A stretch of DNA of 64,000 bases from Nitriliruptoraceae bacterium (GTDB lineage: Bacteria; Actinomycetota; Nitriliruptoria; Nitriliruptorales; Nitriliruptoraceae), in contig PXDB01000040.1 in NCBI GenBank assembly GCA_003565155.1, forward strand, positions 62,001 through 126,000, written 5' to 3'. The position numbers and the translations under genes were made by a program. Positions 53,106 through 60,906 of the stretch are shown piece by piece (position 1 is the first letter of the stretch; each line of letters opens with the position of its first letter). The notes under the pieces were generated by a model. It ran no database searches. It had not been told where the DNA came from and was given only the letters and a program-made list of their open reading frames with translations.

Positions 53106-53872
53106 CGCGCGCGTCGGGCGCGTCGACGCTCGACCAGGTAGGCGACCAGCACGGAGAGTTCGTAGAACAGCCACATCGGCAGCGAGACCAGCAGCAACGT
53201 GACCGCGTCGGTGGTGGGCGTGATCAGGGCGGCGAGGGTGACCATGCCGACCACGGCGTAGGGCCGGGCCTTGCGCAGGCTCGCGGCTCGCAGCACGCCC
53301 ACCAGGATCAGCGCGATCAGGACCACGGGGAGTTCGAAGACGATGGCGAAGGCCAGGCACAGCCGCAGGAAGAACGACAGGTACTCCGAGGCGGACAGGA
53401 ACGCCTCGATCCGGGGGCCACCGAGGACCAACAGGACCCGCAGCGCCTGCGGGATGATGAGGTAGGCGAAACCGACCCCCACCATGAGCATCACCTGGCT
53501 CATCACCACGAAGGGCAGGGTGAAGCGGCGTTCCCGTCGTGTCAGCCCCGGCGTGATGAACCGCCACAGCTGGTAGAAGATGACGGGGCCGCCGAGCAGC
53601 AGACCCACCATCAGCGAGCCGCGGATCCGCACGGAGAAGGGCTCGAGGGGCCGGAGGGCGATCAGGTTGCAGGTGTCCCGGTCGGTCTCGAGGACCTGGC
53701 AGTAGGGCTCGATCAGCAGGTCGAGCAGCCAGGGGAAGATGGCGTAGCCGACCGCCGTCCCGATCGCGAGCGCGATGACCGCCCGCAGCAACCGTGTCCG
53801 CAGCTCACGGAGATGCTCGGTGAGGGTCATCTCCCCGGCGTTGCTCGGGGGGACGTCCTCGTCGGTCGCCAA
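53102..53872 (-). CDS. tatC: Twin-arginine translocase subunit TatC
   Basis: 256 residues, six membrane segments. Start TTG at 53872, 2 nt after the tatA stop; an ATG at 53830 (MTLTEHLRELRTRL) is the alternative. TatC signatures: EHLRELRTRLLRAVIALAIG, IRGSLMVGLLLGGPVIFYQL, WRFITPGLTRRERRFTLPFV, EYLSFFLRLCLAFAIVFELP and ARPYAVVGMVTLAALITP. It forms the receptor for folded Tat substrates together with TatA. Confidence 0.95.
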   Translation of the reverse strand: MATDEDVPPSNAGEMTLTEHLRELRTRLLRAVIALAIGTAVGYAIFPWLLDLLIEPYCQVLETDRDTCNLIALRPLEPFSVRIRGSLMVGLLLGGPVIFYQLWRFITPGLTRRERRFTLPFVVMSQVMLMVGVGFAYLIIPQALRVLLVLGGPRIEAFLSASEYLSFFLRLCLAFAIVFELPVVLIALILVGVLRAASLRKARPYAVVGMVTLAALITPTTDAVTLLLVSLPMWLFYELSVLVAYLVERRRARRAR

Positions 53873-53874
53873 GC

Positions 53875-54087
53875 TCAGCGCCCGGTGTCGGTGTCCGGGT
53901 CGGAGGCCCGTGTCGAGCTGTCGTCGCCGTCCTTGCCGTCAGCGTCGCTCTCGCCGTCCTCGGTGGCCTTGCGGAACTCCTTGAGCGAGGATCCGATCGA
54001 TCCCGCCAGGTCTGGCAACCGCTTGGCGCCGAACAGCAGCAGCACGATCACCAGGATGATGATGAGCTCCGTCGGGCCCAGCCGCAT
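53875..54087 (-). CDS. tatA: Sec-independent translocase subunit TatA
   Basis: 70 residues. One N-terminal membrane helix (TELIIILVIVLLLFGAKRLP), then the FGAKRLPDLAGSIGSSLKEF amphipathic helix, and an acidic tail. It forms the Tat pore. A -10-like TAGGCT lies at 54120-54115. tatB was not seen here. Confidence 0.95.
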   Translation of the reverse strand: MRLGPTELIIILVIVLLLFGAKRLPDLAGSIGSSLKEFRKATEDGESDADGKDGDDSSTRASDPDTDTGR

Positions 54088-54114
54088 GCCGATACTCCTC
54101 GTAGGGGCTCCGGT

Positions 54115-54120
54115 AGCCTA
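54115..54120 (-). promoter_or_regulatory. Putative -10 (TAGGCT) for tatA
   Basis: TAGGCT on the minus strand, about 28 nt before the tatA ATG, with GAGGAG in the leader. The same hexamer lies at 54404-54399 before the next upstream gene (54371), at 52416-52411 before helY and at 56813-56808 before pafB. Confidence 0.45.
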
Positions 54121-54137
54121 CCAGTACGCGGATCCGG

Positions 54138-54371
54138 CTACCGGTCGTCTCGCAGGGCGTCCACGGATGCCGACAGGCGGTCCAGCTCGGCGCGGGTCAC
54201 CGATTGGTGGTCGCCGATCTCGGCGGCGACAGCGGTGAGGCGTTCGGTGGCACGCGTGGCCTCGGTCACCGCGCGGGACACGCGTTGGACCACCACGGCG
54301 GTCACACCGGCGATGGTCAGCACCGTCAGCAGCGCTCCGAGCACGATGGCGATGACGGCGCCGTTGCTCAC
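54138..54371 (-). CDS. Small single-pass membrane protein
   Basis: 77 residues; GTG start 54371 with GAGGAC upstream and TAGGCT (54404-54399) as -10. One N-terminal membrane helix (AVIAIVLGALLTVLTIAGVT) followed by a hydrophilic coiled-coil-like tail (ATERLTAVAAEIGDHQSVTR, LDRLSASVDALRD). It resembles small DUF948-type proteins but I do not assert that. Located between pafC-side genes and tatA. Confidence 0.65.
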   Translation of the reverse strand: MSNGAVIAIVLGALLTVLTIAGVTAVVVQRVSRAVTEATRATERLTAVAAEIGDHQSVTRAELDRLSASVDALRDDR

Positions 54372-54425
54372 GTGGATGTCCTCGACCGGGTGGCGCGGAG
54401 CCTACCGGCCGACCGACGGGCGCGG

Positions 54426-54776
54426 TCAGACGGGGGTGCCCCGCAGCAGCTCGTCGAACCAGTCGTCGCGCGCCAGGAGCAGGTGGAGGTCGAGCAGGTC
54501 GTCATGATCGAAGGCGGGGCCCTCGGGCGGGAACTCCGGGTGCGGTGGCACCTCCGGCTGGACCTCGGCGATCGGCACCCCGCCGGTGGTCAGCAGCTGC
54601 GCGATGCGCTCATCAGCCGGCTTGGCGACCTCGTCGGCGCAGGAGGGACAGCGGAAGCGGTACTGGCTCCCGTCGGACACCAGGCCGTCGTCGGCACGCA
54701 CGACATGGAGGACCACGTCATCGGGACGTAGGTCCACCTCGCCGCAGCAGGGGCAGCTAGCACGGATGCGGGTCAC
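54426..54776 (-). CDS. Small zinc-ribbon protein
   Basis: 116 residues; GTG 54776 after GAGGAGG. A zinc ribbon of two CxxC pairs (CPCC near residue 8 and CPSC near residue 43) with VLHVVRADDGLVSDGSQYRF between them; a Pro-rich linker; then an acidic helix HDDLLDLHLLLARDDWFDEL. Function unknown; possibly a small nucleic-acid or protein adaptor. Confidence 0.7.
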   Translation of the reverse strand: MTRIRASCPCCGEVDLRPDDVVLHVVRADDGLVSDGSQYRFRCPSCADEVAKPADERIAQLLTTGGVPIAEVQPEVPPHPEFPPEGPAFDHDDLLDLHLLLARDDWFDELLRGTPV

Positions 54777-54929
54777 CTGGTGACCTCCTCATGTGGGGGT
54801 GCACCCGAGGTGTCGGCGGGAGGTCTCGGCGCCTGTAGGTCGCCTTCCCAACGGGGTCGGGGCTCCGGGCGGGTGCACGCTCGGCGCACGCCGGCGACGC
54901 AACCCCTCAAGTCCTGCCCAGAGGTGCGG

Positions 54930-55844
54930 TCAGCGGGCGCCACCGCGGGCCAGCGCGACCACCGTCTCCGCCAGGCTGTCAGGCGAGAGGACCCGGGCCT
55001 CCCCGGCGGCCATGAGCACCAGACGGGCGACCCAGGCGGGCGCGTCGGTGCGCAGCTCCACGGTCACGGACCCGTCATCGTGGAGCTCCACCCGGTCGGC
55101 GGTGACCGCCTCCTCGACCCACCGACCGCGGGCCGTGAGCGCGAGCACGACCTCGAGGTCCTCCTCCCCCGGCACGTAGCGGGGCGGCGGCAGCTCCGCC
55201 GGTGGCGGGACCTGGCGCGCGACGTGTGCCTCCCTGGCCGTGGCGATCCGGTCGAGTCGGAAGACCCGTCGCTCCTGCGCGCCATGATCGTGTCCCTGCA
55301 GGTACCAGGTCCCGTCCACCACGTGCAGGACCCAGGGATCGACCTGCCGGGAGATAGGGCGCTCGTCGCCGCGTCCCTGGTACTCGAGGACGACCCGCCG
55401 CCCCTCGCGGACAGCCCGACGCAGCAGGGGAAGGGCGGCGACCCCCTCGGGTTCGAGCACGTCGGCGGAGCGTTCGGGGATGCCGAGCGCGGCCCGGACC
55501 CGGTCGATCGCGCTGCGCAACGCCGGCAGCTCGTCGCCCAGCGCCGCAGCGACGGCGTCGACGCTGACCACCAGGCGCAACGCCTCCTCAGCGGTGGGTC
55601 TGAGCGGTCGGCGCAGCTCGTCGGCCATCGTCAGCACGACGCGATCCTCCACCAGGGTCACCTCGAAGAGCGCACCACCGCCGAGGCCCGGCAGGCCGCA
55701 GAAGTCGAGATGTCCGAGGTCCTCGCGGATCGTGTCCTCATCCACGTCGAACACCTCGGCGGCCTCGGTGAGGCTCGCACCGGGCCGCTCCAGCAGCCAG
55801 GGCACCAGGGTGAGCATCCGGGCCACGTCCTGTGCGGCGCTCAC
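54930..55844 (-). CDS. pafC: WYL-domain transcriptional regulator PafC
   Basis: 304 residues. The GTG at 55844 overlaps the pafB stop as GTGA. N-terminal winged helix (MLTLVPWLLERPGASLTEAA, EVFDVDEDTIREDLGHLDFC), a middle domain, WYL domain (GRRVVLEYQGRGDERPISRQ, then DGTWYLQGHDHGAQERRVFR LDRI), and a C-terminal domain. PafB and PafC together activate DNA-damage genes in mycobacteria and relatives; the name comes from the linkage with pafA. Confidence 0.9.
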   Translation of the reverse strand: MSAAQDVARMLTLVPWLLERPGASLTEAAEVFDVDEDTIREDLGHLDFCGLPGLGGGALFEVTLVEDRVVLTMADELRRPLRPTAEEALRLVVSVDAVAAALGDELPALRSAIDRVRAALGIPERSADVLEPEGVAALPLLRRAVREGRRVVLEYQGRGDERPISRQVDPWVLHVVDGTWYLQGHDHGAQERRVFRLDRIATAREAHVARQVPPPAELPPPRYVPGEEDLEVVLALTARGRWVEEAVTADRVELHDDGSVTVELRTDAPAWVARLVLMAAGEARVLSPDSLAETVVALARGGAR

Positions 55845-56785
55845 GACGACACCCCGTGGGCGTCCAGCACGGCACGGAAGCCGGCCGCGACCTGGTCGCG
55901 CAGGGCGGACGGTGCGAGCACCTCCACCGCTCCCGCCAGACCGAGGATCCAGGCGCGATCGCGGACGGGGTGGAGCTCGTCCAGGGTCAGCACCGCCCTG
56001 CCGTCGTGGTGGCGACGTCCGGTGTCCCGTCCACCCCGCATCTCGACCTGCCACCGTGCCGCCTCCGCCACGGCGAGGGTGACCTCGACCCCCGGCTGGG
56101 CCGGACCGCTGACCGCCGCAGCAAGGTCCAGCTCGCTCGGGGGGTCGAAGGCGCCGGGGGGTTCGGTGGCCTGCGGCTCCCCGACCATCCGGTCGAGCCG
56201 GAAGGCGCGCAGCGCGTCGCGGTCGTGGTCCCGGCCCACCAGGTACCAGGCGGCACGGCGCTGCACGACACCGTAGGGGTCGGCGGTGCGCCGCCCGGTG
56301 CCCCCGTCCGCCCGGCGGTAGGTGAAGACCAGGACGCGGCGCTCGAGCACGGCGGTGGCGACGGCGTCCAGGGGGCCTTCGGGCAGCTCCACCCGGGTGT
56401 CGGCGCCGACCTCGAGATGGGCGGGATCGGGTGCCCGCGCGGCCAGCTTCGCCAGCGCCAGGGGTGTGCCCGCAGCCCCGGTCAGGCGCACCGCCAGGGC
56501 CAGTGCGGCCACCTCCTCGGCGGTCAGGTCCACGTCGGGAAGCTCGTAGCTGCGCCGCGCGATCCGGTAGCCAACCTCGTCGCTGTGGGGCAGGCTGACG
56601 GTCTCGATGGGGACGCCGAGGTGGCGCAGCTCGTCCTTGTCCCGCTCGAAGCGTCGCCGGGTCGCGGCAGGGGAGCCGTCGGTGTAGTAGCCCGTCCGCC
56701 GGCGCAGTTCCGCGAGGCTGAGCGCACCGGGCGCCTCCAGCAGCGCGATGGTCAGGTTGACCAGGCGCTCGACCTTCTCCGCCAC
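55841..56785 (-). CDS. pafB: WYL-domain transcriptional regulator PafB
   Basis: 314 residues. GTG at 56785 with AAGGAGG upstream. Same architecture as PafC: N-terminal winged helix (VERLVNLTIALLEAPGALSL, FERDKDELRHLGVPIETV), the spacer LTAEEVAALALAVRL, and WYL (VFTYRRADGGTGRRTADPYG, WYLVGRDHDRDALRAFRLDR). Encoded upstream of pafC with GTGA overlap, and separated from pafA by the SRPBCC gene on the opposite strand. Together with PafC it forms one functional unit. Confidence 0.9.
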   Translation of the reverse strand: MAEKVERLVNLTIALLEAPGALSLAELRRRTGYYTDGSPAATRRRFERDKDELRHLGVPIETVSLPHSDEVGYRIARRSYELPDVDLTAEEVAALALAVRLTGAAGTPLALAKLAARAPDPAHLEVGADTRVELPEGPLDAVATAVLERRVLVFTYRRADGGTGRRTADPYGVVQRRAAWYLVGRDHDRDALRAFRLDRMVGEPQATEPPGAFDPPSELDLAAAVSGPAQPGVEVTLAVAEAARWQVEMRGGRDTGRRHHDGRAVLTLDELHPVRDRAWILGLAGAVEVLAPSALRDQVAAGFRAVLDAHGVSS

Positions 56786-56807
56786 GCCACCTCCTTGGCC
56801 ACCCCGG

Positions 56808-56871
56808 AGCCTACTGACGGGGATGCGGGACGGTGCGGGCGTCCACGACCCGTCCCCCCGGCACCTAGGGT
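56808..56871. promoter_or_regulatory. Divergent promoters of pafBC and the SRPBCC gene
   Basis: TAGGCT on the minus strand (56813-56808), 23 nt before the pafB start, and TAGGGT on the plus strand (56866-56871), 35 nt before the ATG at 56906. Both are good -10 matches to other genes here. No PafBC-dependent RecA-NDp-like motif (TTGTCRGTG before the -10) was found at either. Confidence 0.45.
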
Positions 56872-56905
56872 TGGATCCGGTTGGCACCCCTGTCCGGGAG
56901 GCGAC

Positions 56906-57463
56906 ATGACCACACCTGTCGAGGACGACGGCCCACGTCCGGCTGCGGCGCCGGTGGACACCACGACGCTGCGCGAGGCCGTCGGCCAGGTGGTTCCGGA
57001 CAGCTTCGTCCACGATGCCGTCCTGCAACGGGTGATCGTCCACCGCCCCGCCGACGCGGTGTGGCAGTGGCTGGACGACCCCGCGACCTTCGTGGAGGGT
57101 CAGGTGTGGCCCTACGCCGTGGAGTTCCACCATCCGCCGGGCACGGCGGCTTTCCGACCCGGGGTACGCAACGACCACCACGGCCCCGCCCTGCACCTGC
57201 CGGCGGTGGTCGGCGCCGTGCACCCCCCGCGCCACCGGGAGCTGATCTACCTCTACGGCGCCTTCGTCGTCAGCCCCCGGCTGCTGCGCCCGCTGCGGCT
57301 GGCCTTCGACCTCGAGACCGATCCCGCCGGCACGCGGACCCGGATCACGGTGACCAGCGAGGCCGTGGTTCGCACGCCCCTGGTCGCGGCGTGGCGGGCC
57401 GGCAACACCGTCTTCTGGCAGCGGTTCGGCCGGTGGTGCGCGGCGGCTACATCGCCTCGATGA
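56906..57463 (+). CDS. SRPBCC-like protein, 3' end overlapping pafA
   Basis: 185 residues; ATG at 56906 after GGGAGGCGAC. N-terminal 40 residues are disordered; then a START-like fold: [40 protein letters not shown], and [20 protein letters not shown] with [14 protein letters not shown]. Ligand unknown. The last 17 bases overlap the 3' end of pafA on the other strand, so transcripts of the two genes are antisense there. Confidence 0.8.
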   Translation: MTTPVEDDGPRPAAAPVDTTTLREAVGQVVPDSFVHDAVLQRVIVHRPADAVWQWLDDPATFVEGQVWPYAVEFHHPPGTAAFRPGVRNDHHGPALHLPAVVGAVHPPRHRELIYLYGAFVVSPRLLRPLRLAFDLETDPAGTRTRITVTSEAVVRTPLVAAWRAGNTVFWQRFGRWCAAATSPR

Positions 57464-58805
57464 GGCGGTCCACCCGCTCGTCCTCGGACCGGAAGGGGTC
57501 CTTGCACAGCACCGTGCGCTGAGCCTGATCGTTCAGCTTCAGGTGGACCCAGTCCACGGTGTAGTCCCGCCGCTTGGCCTTCGCCTCCCGGACGAACCGG
57601 CCGCGCAGCGCCGCCCGGGTCGTCGCCGGCGGTGCGGTCCGGGCGCGCTCCACCTCGGCGTCGTCGAGGAGCTGCTCGACGCGCCCCTGCCGGGTGAGCA
57701 GGTGGTAGAGGCCGCGCTCCCGGACCACCTCGTGGTAGGCGAGATCGAGCATCGCCACGCGGGGGTCGGACAGCGCGAGGTCATGCTTGGCCCGGTAGGC
57801 CTCGACCAGCTGGTGCTTGGCGACCCAGTCCAGCTTGCGCGACAGCCGGGACGGGTCCGTGGCCAGCTGTTCGAGGATGTCCCGCCACTCGCCCACCACC
57901 CGGTGGTCCTCGTCGCTGGACTCCGGGTCGGCATCGACGAACCGCTCCACCCGTTCCAGGTAGACCTGCTGGATCTGCCACGCGCTCAGCTCCCGGCCGT
58001 TGGCCAGGCGCACGGGCCGGGTGCCGGTGAGGTCGTGGCTGATGTCACGGATCGAGCGGATCGGGTTGTCCAGGCTCATCTCCCGCAGGACCGCCTGCCG
58101 CTCGAGCATCCGGAGCACCAGGTCGCAGGTGGCCACCTTCAGCCAGGTGGTGTACTCGCTCATGTTCGAGTCGCCGACGATCACGTGGAGACGCCGGAAG
58201 CGCTCCGCGTCGGCGTGGGGCTCGTCCCGGGTGTTGATGATCGGACGGGACCGGGTGGTCGCGGAGGACACGCCCTCCCACACGTGCTCCGCGCGCTGGG
58301 CCAGCGCGAAGATCGTGCCCCGTGGGGTCTGCAGCACCTTGCCCGCCCCGGCGAAGATCTGCCGGGTGACCAGGAAGGGGATCAGCGCCTCCGCGAGGCG
58401 TTGGAACTCGCCCACGCGTGCCACCAGGTAGTTCTCGTGGCAGCCGTAGGAGTTGCCGGCGGAGTCGGTGTTGTTCTTGAACAGCGAGATCCGTCCGTCG
58501 ATGCCCTCCTCGGCGAGCCGCTGCTCGGCGGCGAGGACCAGGCCCTCCACGATCCGCTCTCCCGCCCGGTCGTGGGTGGTGACCTGCAGGGGCGAGTCGC
58601 ACTCCGGGGTGGCGTACTCCGGGTGGGAGCCGACGTCGAGGTAGAGCCGCGCCCCGTTCTCGAGGAACACGTTCGACGAGCGGCCCCAGCTGACCACCCG
58701 GCGGAACAGGTAGCGGGCCACCTCGTCCGGGCTGAGGCGGCGTTGACCGTCCGCGGTGCAGGTGACCCCGTACTCGGTCTCGATACCGAAGATGCGACGC
58801 CTCAC
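57447..58805 (-). CDS. pafA: Pup-protein ligase PafA
   Basis: 452 residues. GTG at 58805 overlaps the prcA stop as GTGA. The carboxylate-amine ligase active site is intact: E9 in [16 protein letters not shown]57 in [59 protein letters not shown] and [20 protein letters not shown]. It attaches the small protein Pup to lysines of targets, which then go to the proteasome. Following PrcB and PrcA in one operon. Confidence 0.97.
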   Translation of the reverse strand: MRRRIFGIETEYGVTCTADGQRRLSPDEVARYLFRRVVSWGRSSNVFLENGARLYLDVGSHPEYATPECDSPLQVTTHDRAGERIVEGLVLAAEQRLAEEGIDGRISLFKNNTDSAGNSYGCHENYLVARVGEFQRLAEALIPFLVTRQIFAGAGKVLQTPRGTIFALAQRAEHVWEGVSSATTRSRPIINTRDEPHADAERFRRLHVIVGDSNMSEYTTWLKVATCDLVLRMLERQAVLREMSLDNPIRSIRDISHDLTGTRPVRLANGRELSAWQIQQVYLERVERFVDADPESSDEDHRVVGEWRDILEQLATDPSRLSRKLDWVAKHQLVEAYRAKHDLALSDPRVAMLDLAYHEVVRERGLYHLLTRQGRVEQLLDDAEVERARTAPPATTRAALRGRFVREAKAKRRDYTVDWVHLKLNDQAQRTVLCKDPFRSEDERVDRLIEAM

Positions 58806-59521
58806 GCCTCCAGCACCTGGGCGAGTTCCTCTCCCCGGAGCCGGAAGAAGCGTCGCCGTTCCCGGCGGTCGTCCAGTCCGGAGACCTCCAGCACCTCCGG
58901 CGCCAGGCTGCGGCCGGCGACGGTGGACAGGGCCCCCACCGCGATCTCCACCGCCCCGTCGCGATCGAGGTCCTCGCGGTACCGGCGTTCGAGCTCCTCG
59001 CGCAGCGGCTCGGTCTCACCGCCGATCACCACGAACCGGCGCTCGTCGACGATGGAGCCGTCGTAGAGGATGTGGAACAGCTCGAGGCTGCGGTCCGGGC
59101 TGCTCGGACCGGGGTCGTCAGCCGCAGCGCCGTTCGCACCGACCTGGGCGATCAGCAGCTCCACCTCGAAGGGCTTGGAGTCCCCCATGAAGCTCGCGCC
59201 CAGTGCCTGGGAGTAGGCGTTGGCCAGGGGCTTGGCGGTGACGTCCTCGCGGGCGTACTGGTAGCCCTTGACGTCGGCGAGGCGGATCCCCGCGACCCGG
59301 AGGGCCTCGAACTCGTTGTAACGACCCACCGCTGCGAAGGCGATGCGGTCGTAGATCTCCGAGGTCTTGTGCAGCGAGGCAGAGGGGTTCTCGCCGGCGA
59401 AGATCACCCCGTGATCGAAGGCGACGGCGACCAGGGCGCGACCGCGGGCGATGCCCTTCCGGGCGTACTCCGCCCGGTCCTTCATCAGCTGTTCGGGCGC
59501 GACGTAGAAGTTGGCGGCCAC
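58802..59521 (-). CDS. prcA: 20S proteasome alpha subunit
   Basis: 239 residues. GTG at 59521 with GAGGAG upstream. The N-terminal H0 helix region [20 protein letters not shown] that gates the chamber, then [52 protein letters not shown]-type block ([20 protein letters not shown]) are clear. It forms the outer rings of the proteasome with PrcB inside. Acidic C-terminal end ([18 protein letters not shown]). Confidence 0.97.
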   Translation of the reverse strand: MAANFYVAPEQLMKDRAEYARKGIARGRALVAVAFDHGVIFAGENPSASLHKTSEIYDRIAFAAVGRYNEFEALRVAGIRLADVKGYQYAREDVTAKPLANAYSQALGASFMGDSKPFEVELLIAQVGANGAAADDPGPSSPDRSLELFHILYDGSIVDERRFVVIGGETEPLREELERRYREDLDRDGAVEIAVGALSTVAGRSLAPEVLEVSGLDDRRERRRFFRLRGEELAQVLEA

Positions 59522-59571
59522 GCGGTGCTCCTCGGTGGGTCTTCTGTGGACTGCGGGTCAGCGGCGCGGGT

Positions 59572-60396
59572 TCACCGTCGGCGGTGGGCCAGCACGGCCT
59601 CGACGTGGCCGGCCACCTCGTCGTTGGGCAGCTCCCGGTAGCCGTCGGCGTCGATCACGGCCACGATCGGGAAGATCCGCCGGATCAGGTCGGGCCCACC
59701 GGTGGCGCTGTCCTCCTCGGCAGCGTCCGCCAGCGCCTCCAGGGCCGTGCCGACGGCGTCGTCGAGCGCCGCGTCCGCGTCCACCAGGCGCTTCAGGGTG
59801 GCGCGCGCCGCGAGGGAGCCGGAACCGGTGGCGGCCTGGGCCGTGGCGACGTAGCGGCCCCCGACGGGGTCGTACTCGAAGATGCGCGGCTCGTGGGTCC
59901 GTGGGTCCACGCCGGCGAACAGCGGTACCACCACCAGGCCCTGCATGGCCATGGGGAGGTGGGCCCGCAGCAGCCCGGCCAGCTTGTTGGACTTGCCCTC
60001 GAGCGACAGCGGCTCGCCCTCGACCTTCTCGTAGTGCTCGAGCTCGGTGGCGAACACCTTGGCGAGTTCCATGGCCGGTCCGGCCACCCCGGAGATCGCC
60101 ACCGCGGAGGTGTCGTCGGCAGGGAACACCTTGCGCATGTCACCACGGGAGATCTGGTTGCCGGCGGTGGCCCGGCGGTCACCGGCGACCACCACCCCGT
60201 CCCGAGCGATCAGGGCCAGCACCGTGGTGCCGTCCACCAGCTGGTGGCGGAGGGACTCCGGCAGGCCCTGCGCACTGCCCAGCGCTACGGGCAAGGCGTC
60301 CGGCGCGAGCTGTCCGAGGACGTGTGCGAAGGAGGCGGGTTGCAGGTCGAACGGGGTGGGCAACGCCGAGGGCAGGGCGTCGGGCGGGATGCGCAC
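59572..60396 (-). CDS. prcB: 20S proteasome beta subunit
   Basis: 274 residues; GTG 60396 after GGAGGT. A 56-residue propeptide ends at G56; cleavage exposes T57 (TTVLALIARDGVVVAGD). Catalytic residues of the mature subunit all fit: Thr1 (T57), Asp17 (D73) in GVVVAGDRRAT, Lys33 (K89) in GDMRKVFPADD. It forms the inner proteolytic rings. In most actinobacteria pup and dop lie directly upstream; here the upstream gene is a UspA-type protein after 75 nt. Confidence 0.97.
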   Translation of the reverse strand: MRIPPDALPSALPTPFDLQPASFAHVLGQLAPDALPVALGSAQGLPESLRHQLVDGTTVLALIARDGVVVAGDRRATAGNQISRGDMRKVFPADDTSAVAISGVAGPAMELAKVFATELEHYEKVEGEPLSLEGKSNKLAGLLRAHLPMAMQGLVVVPLFAGVDPRTHEPRIFEYDPVGGRYVATAQAATGSGSLAARATLKRLVDADAALDDAVGTALEALADAAEEDSATGGPDLIRRIFPIVAVIDADGYRELPNDEVAGHVEAVLAHRRR

Positions 60397-60471
60397 GCGG
60401 GACCTCCGGTGGGGCGGATGAGCGTAACGCCCACCGGCGCGGCCGGTGCACGATCCCGCCCGCCGGTCACG

Positions 60472-60906
60472 TCAGCCGTCGCCTGACGCGGCGGGCACGC
60501 TGAGCACGGGGCGCTTGGTGCGCTGCAGGACCTCCCGGGCGACGCCGCCGAGCACGGCCTCCGTCACCCGCGACCGGGGACGCCATCCCAGCACGATCAT
60601 CTGGGCGTCGATCTCGTCGGCGAGGTCGAGGATCACGGATGCGGCCTGGGGCTTGAGGCCGTGGCGTAGCTCCGTGCGGACCTCGACGCCGCTCTCGCGC
60701 AGCTTGTCGGCCAGGGCGTCCAGGGTCTCCTGCAGATCCACCCACTCGTGGGTGTCGCGCTCGACCTGCCGGAAGGAGTCCCCCGCGGCGTGGATGTGGA
60801 ACCAGAGCACGTGGAGCGGGACCCCACGGGCGCGAGCCGCCACGGCGGCCTCGATCACCGCCCGCTCGCTCTCCTTGGATGCGTTGTAGCCCACCAGGAT
60901 CGTCAT
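60472..60906 (-). CDS. Universal stress protein (UspA family)
   Basis: 144 residues. ATG at 60906 overlaps the TRAP stop as ATGA and follows GAGGAGG. Usp fold: MTILVGYNASKESERAVIEA at the N-terminus, then VTEAVLGGVAREVLQRTKRP VLSVPA at the C-terminus. The ATP-binding loop G-2x-G-9x-G(S/T) is altered (GWRPRSRVTEAVLGG: the second Gly is Pro and Ser is Gly), so ATP binding may be weak. TRAP operons of other bacteria encode a Usp that regulates the transporter (TeaD), so this is likely its role. Confidence 0.88.
   Translation of the reverse strand: MTILVGYNASKESERAVIEAAVAARARGVPLHVLWFHIHAAGDSFRQVERDTHEWVDLQETLDALADKLRESGVEVRTELRHGLKPQAASVILDLADEIDAQMIVLGWRPRSRVTEAVLGGVAREVLQRTKRPVLSVPAASGDG

Noticed and set aside
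56808-56871. PafBC-dependent (RecA-NDp-like) promoter at pafB or the SRPBCC gene
   Set aside because: The expected TTGTCRGTG 8 nt before the -10 hexamer is absent; helY shows only a partial match (GTCGG).
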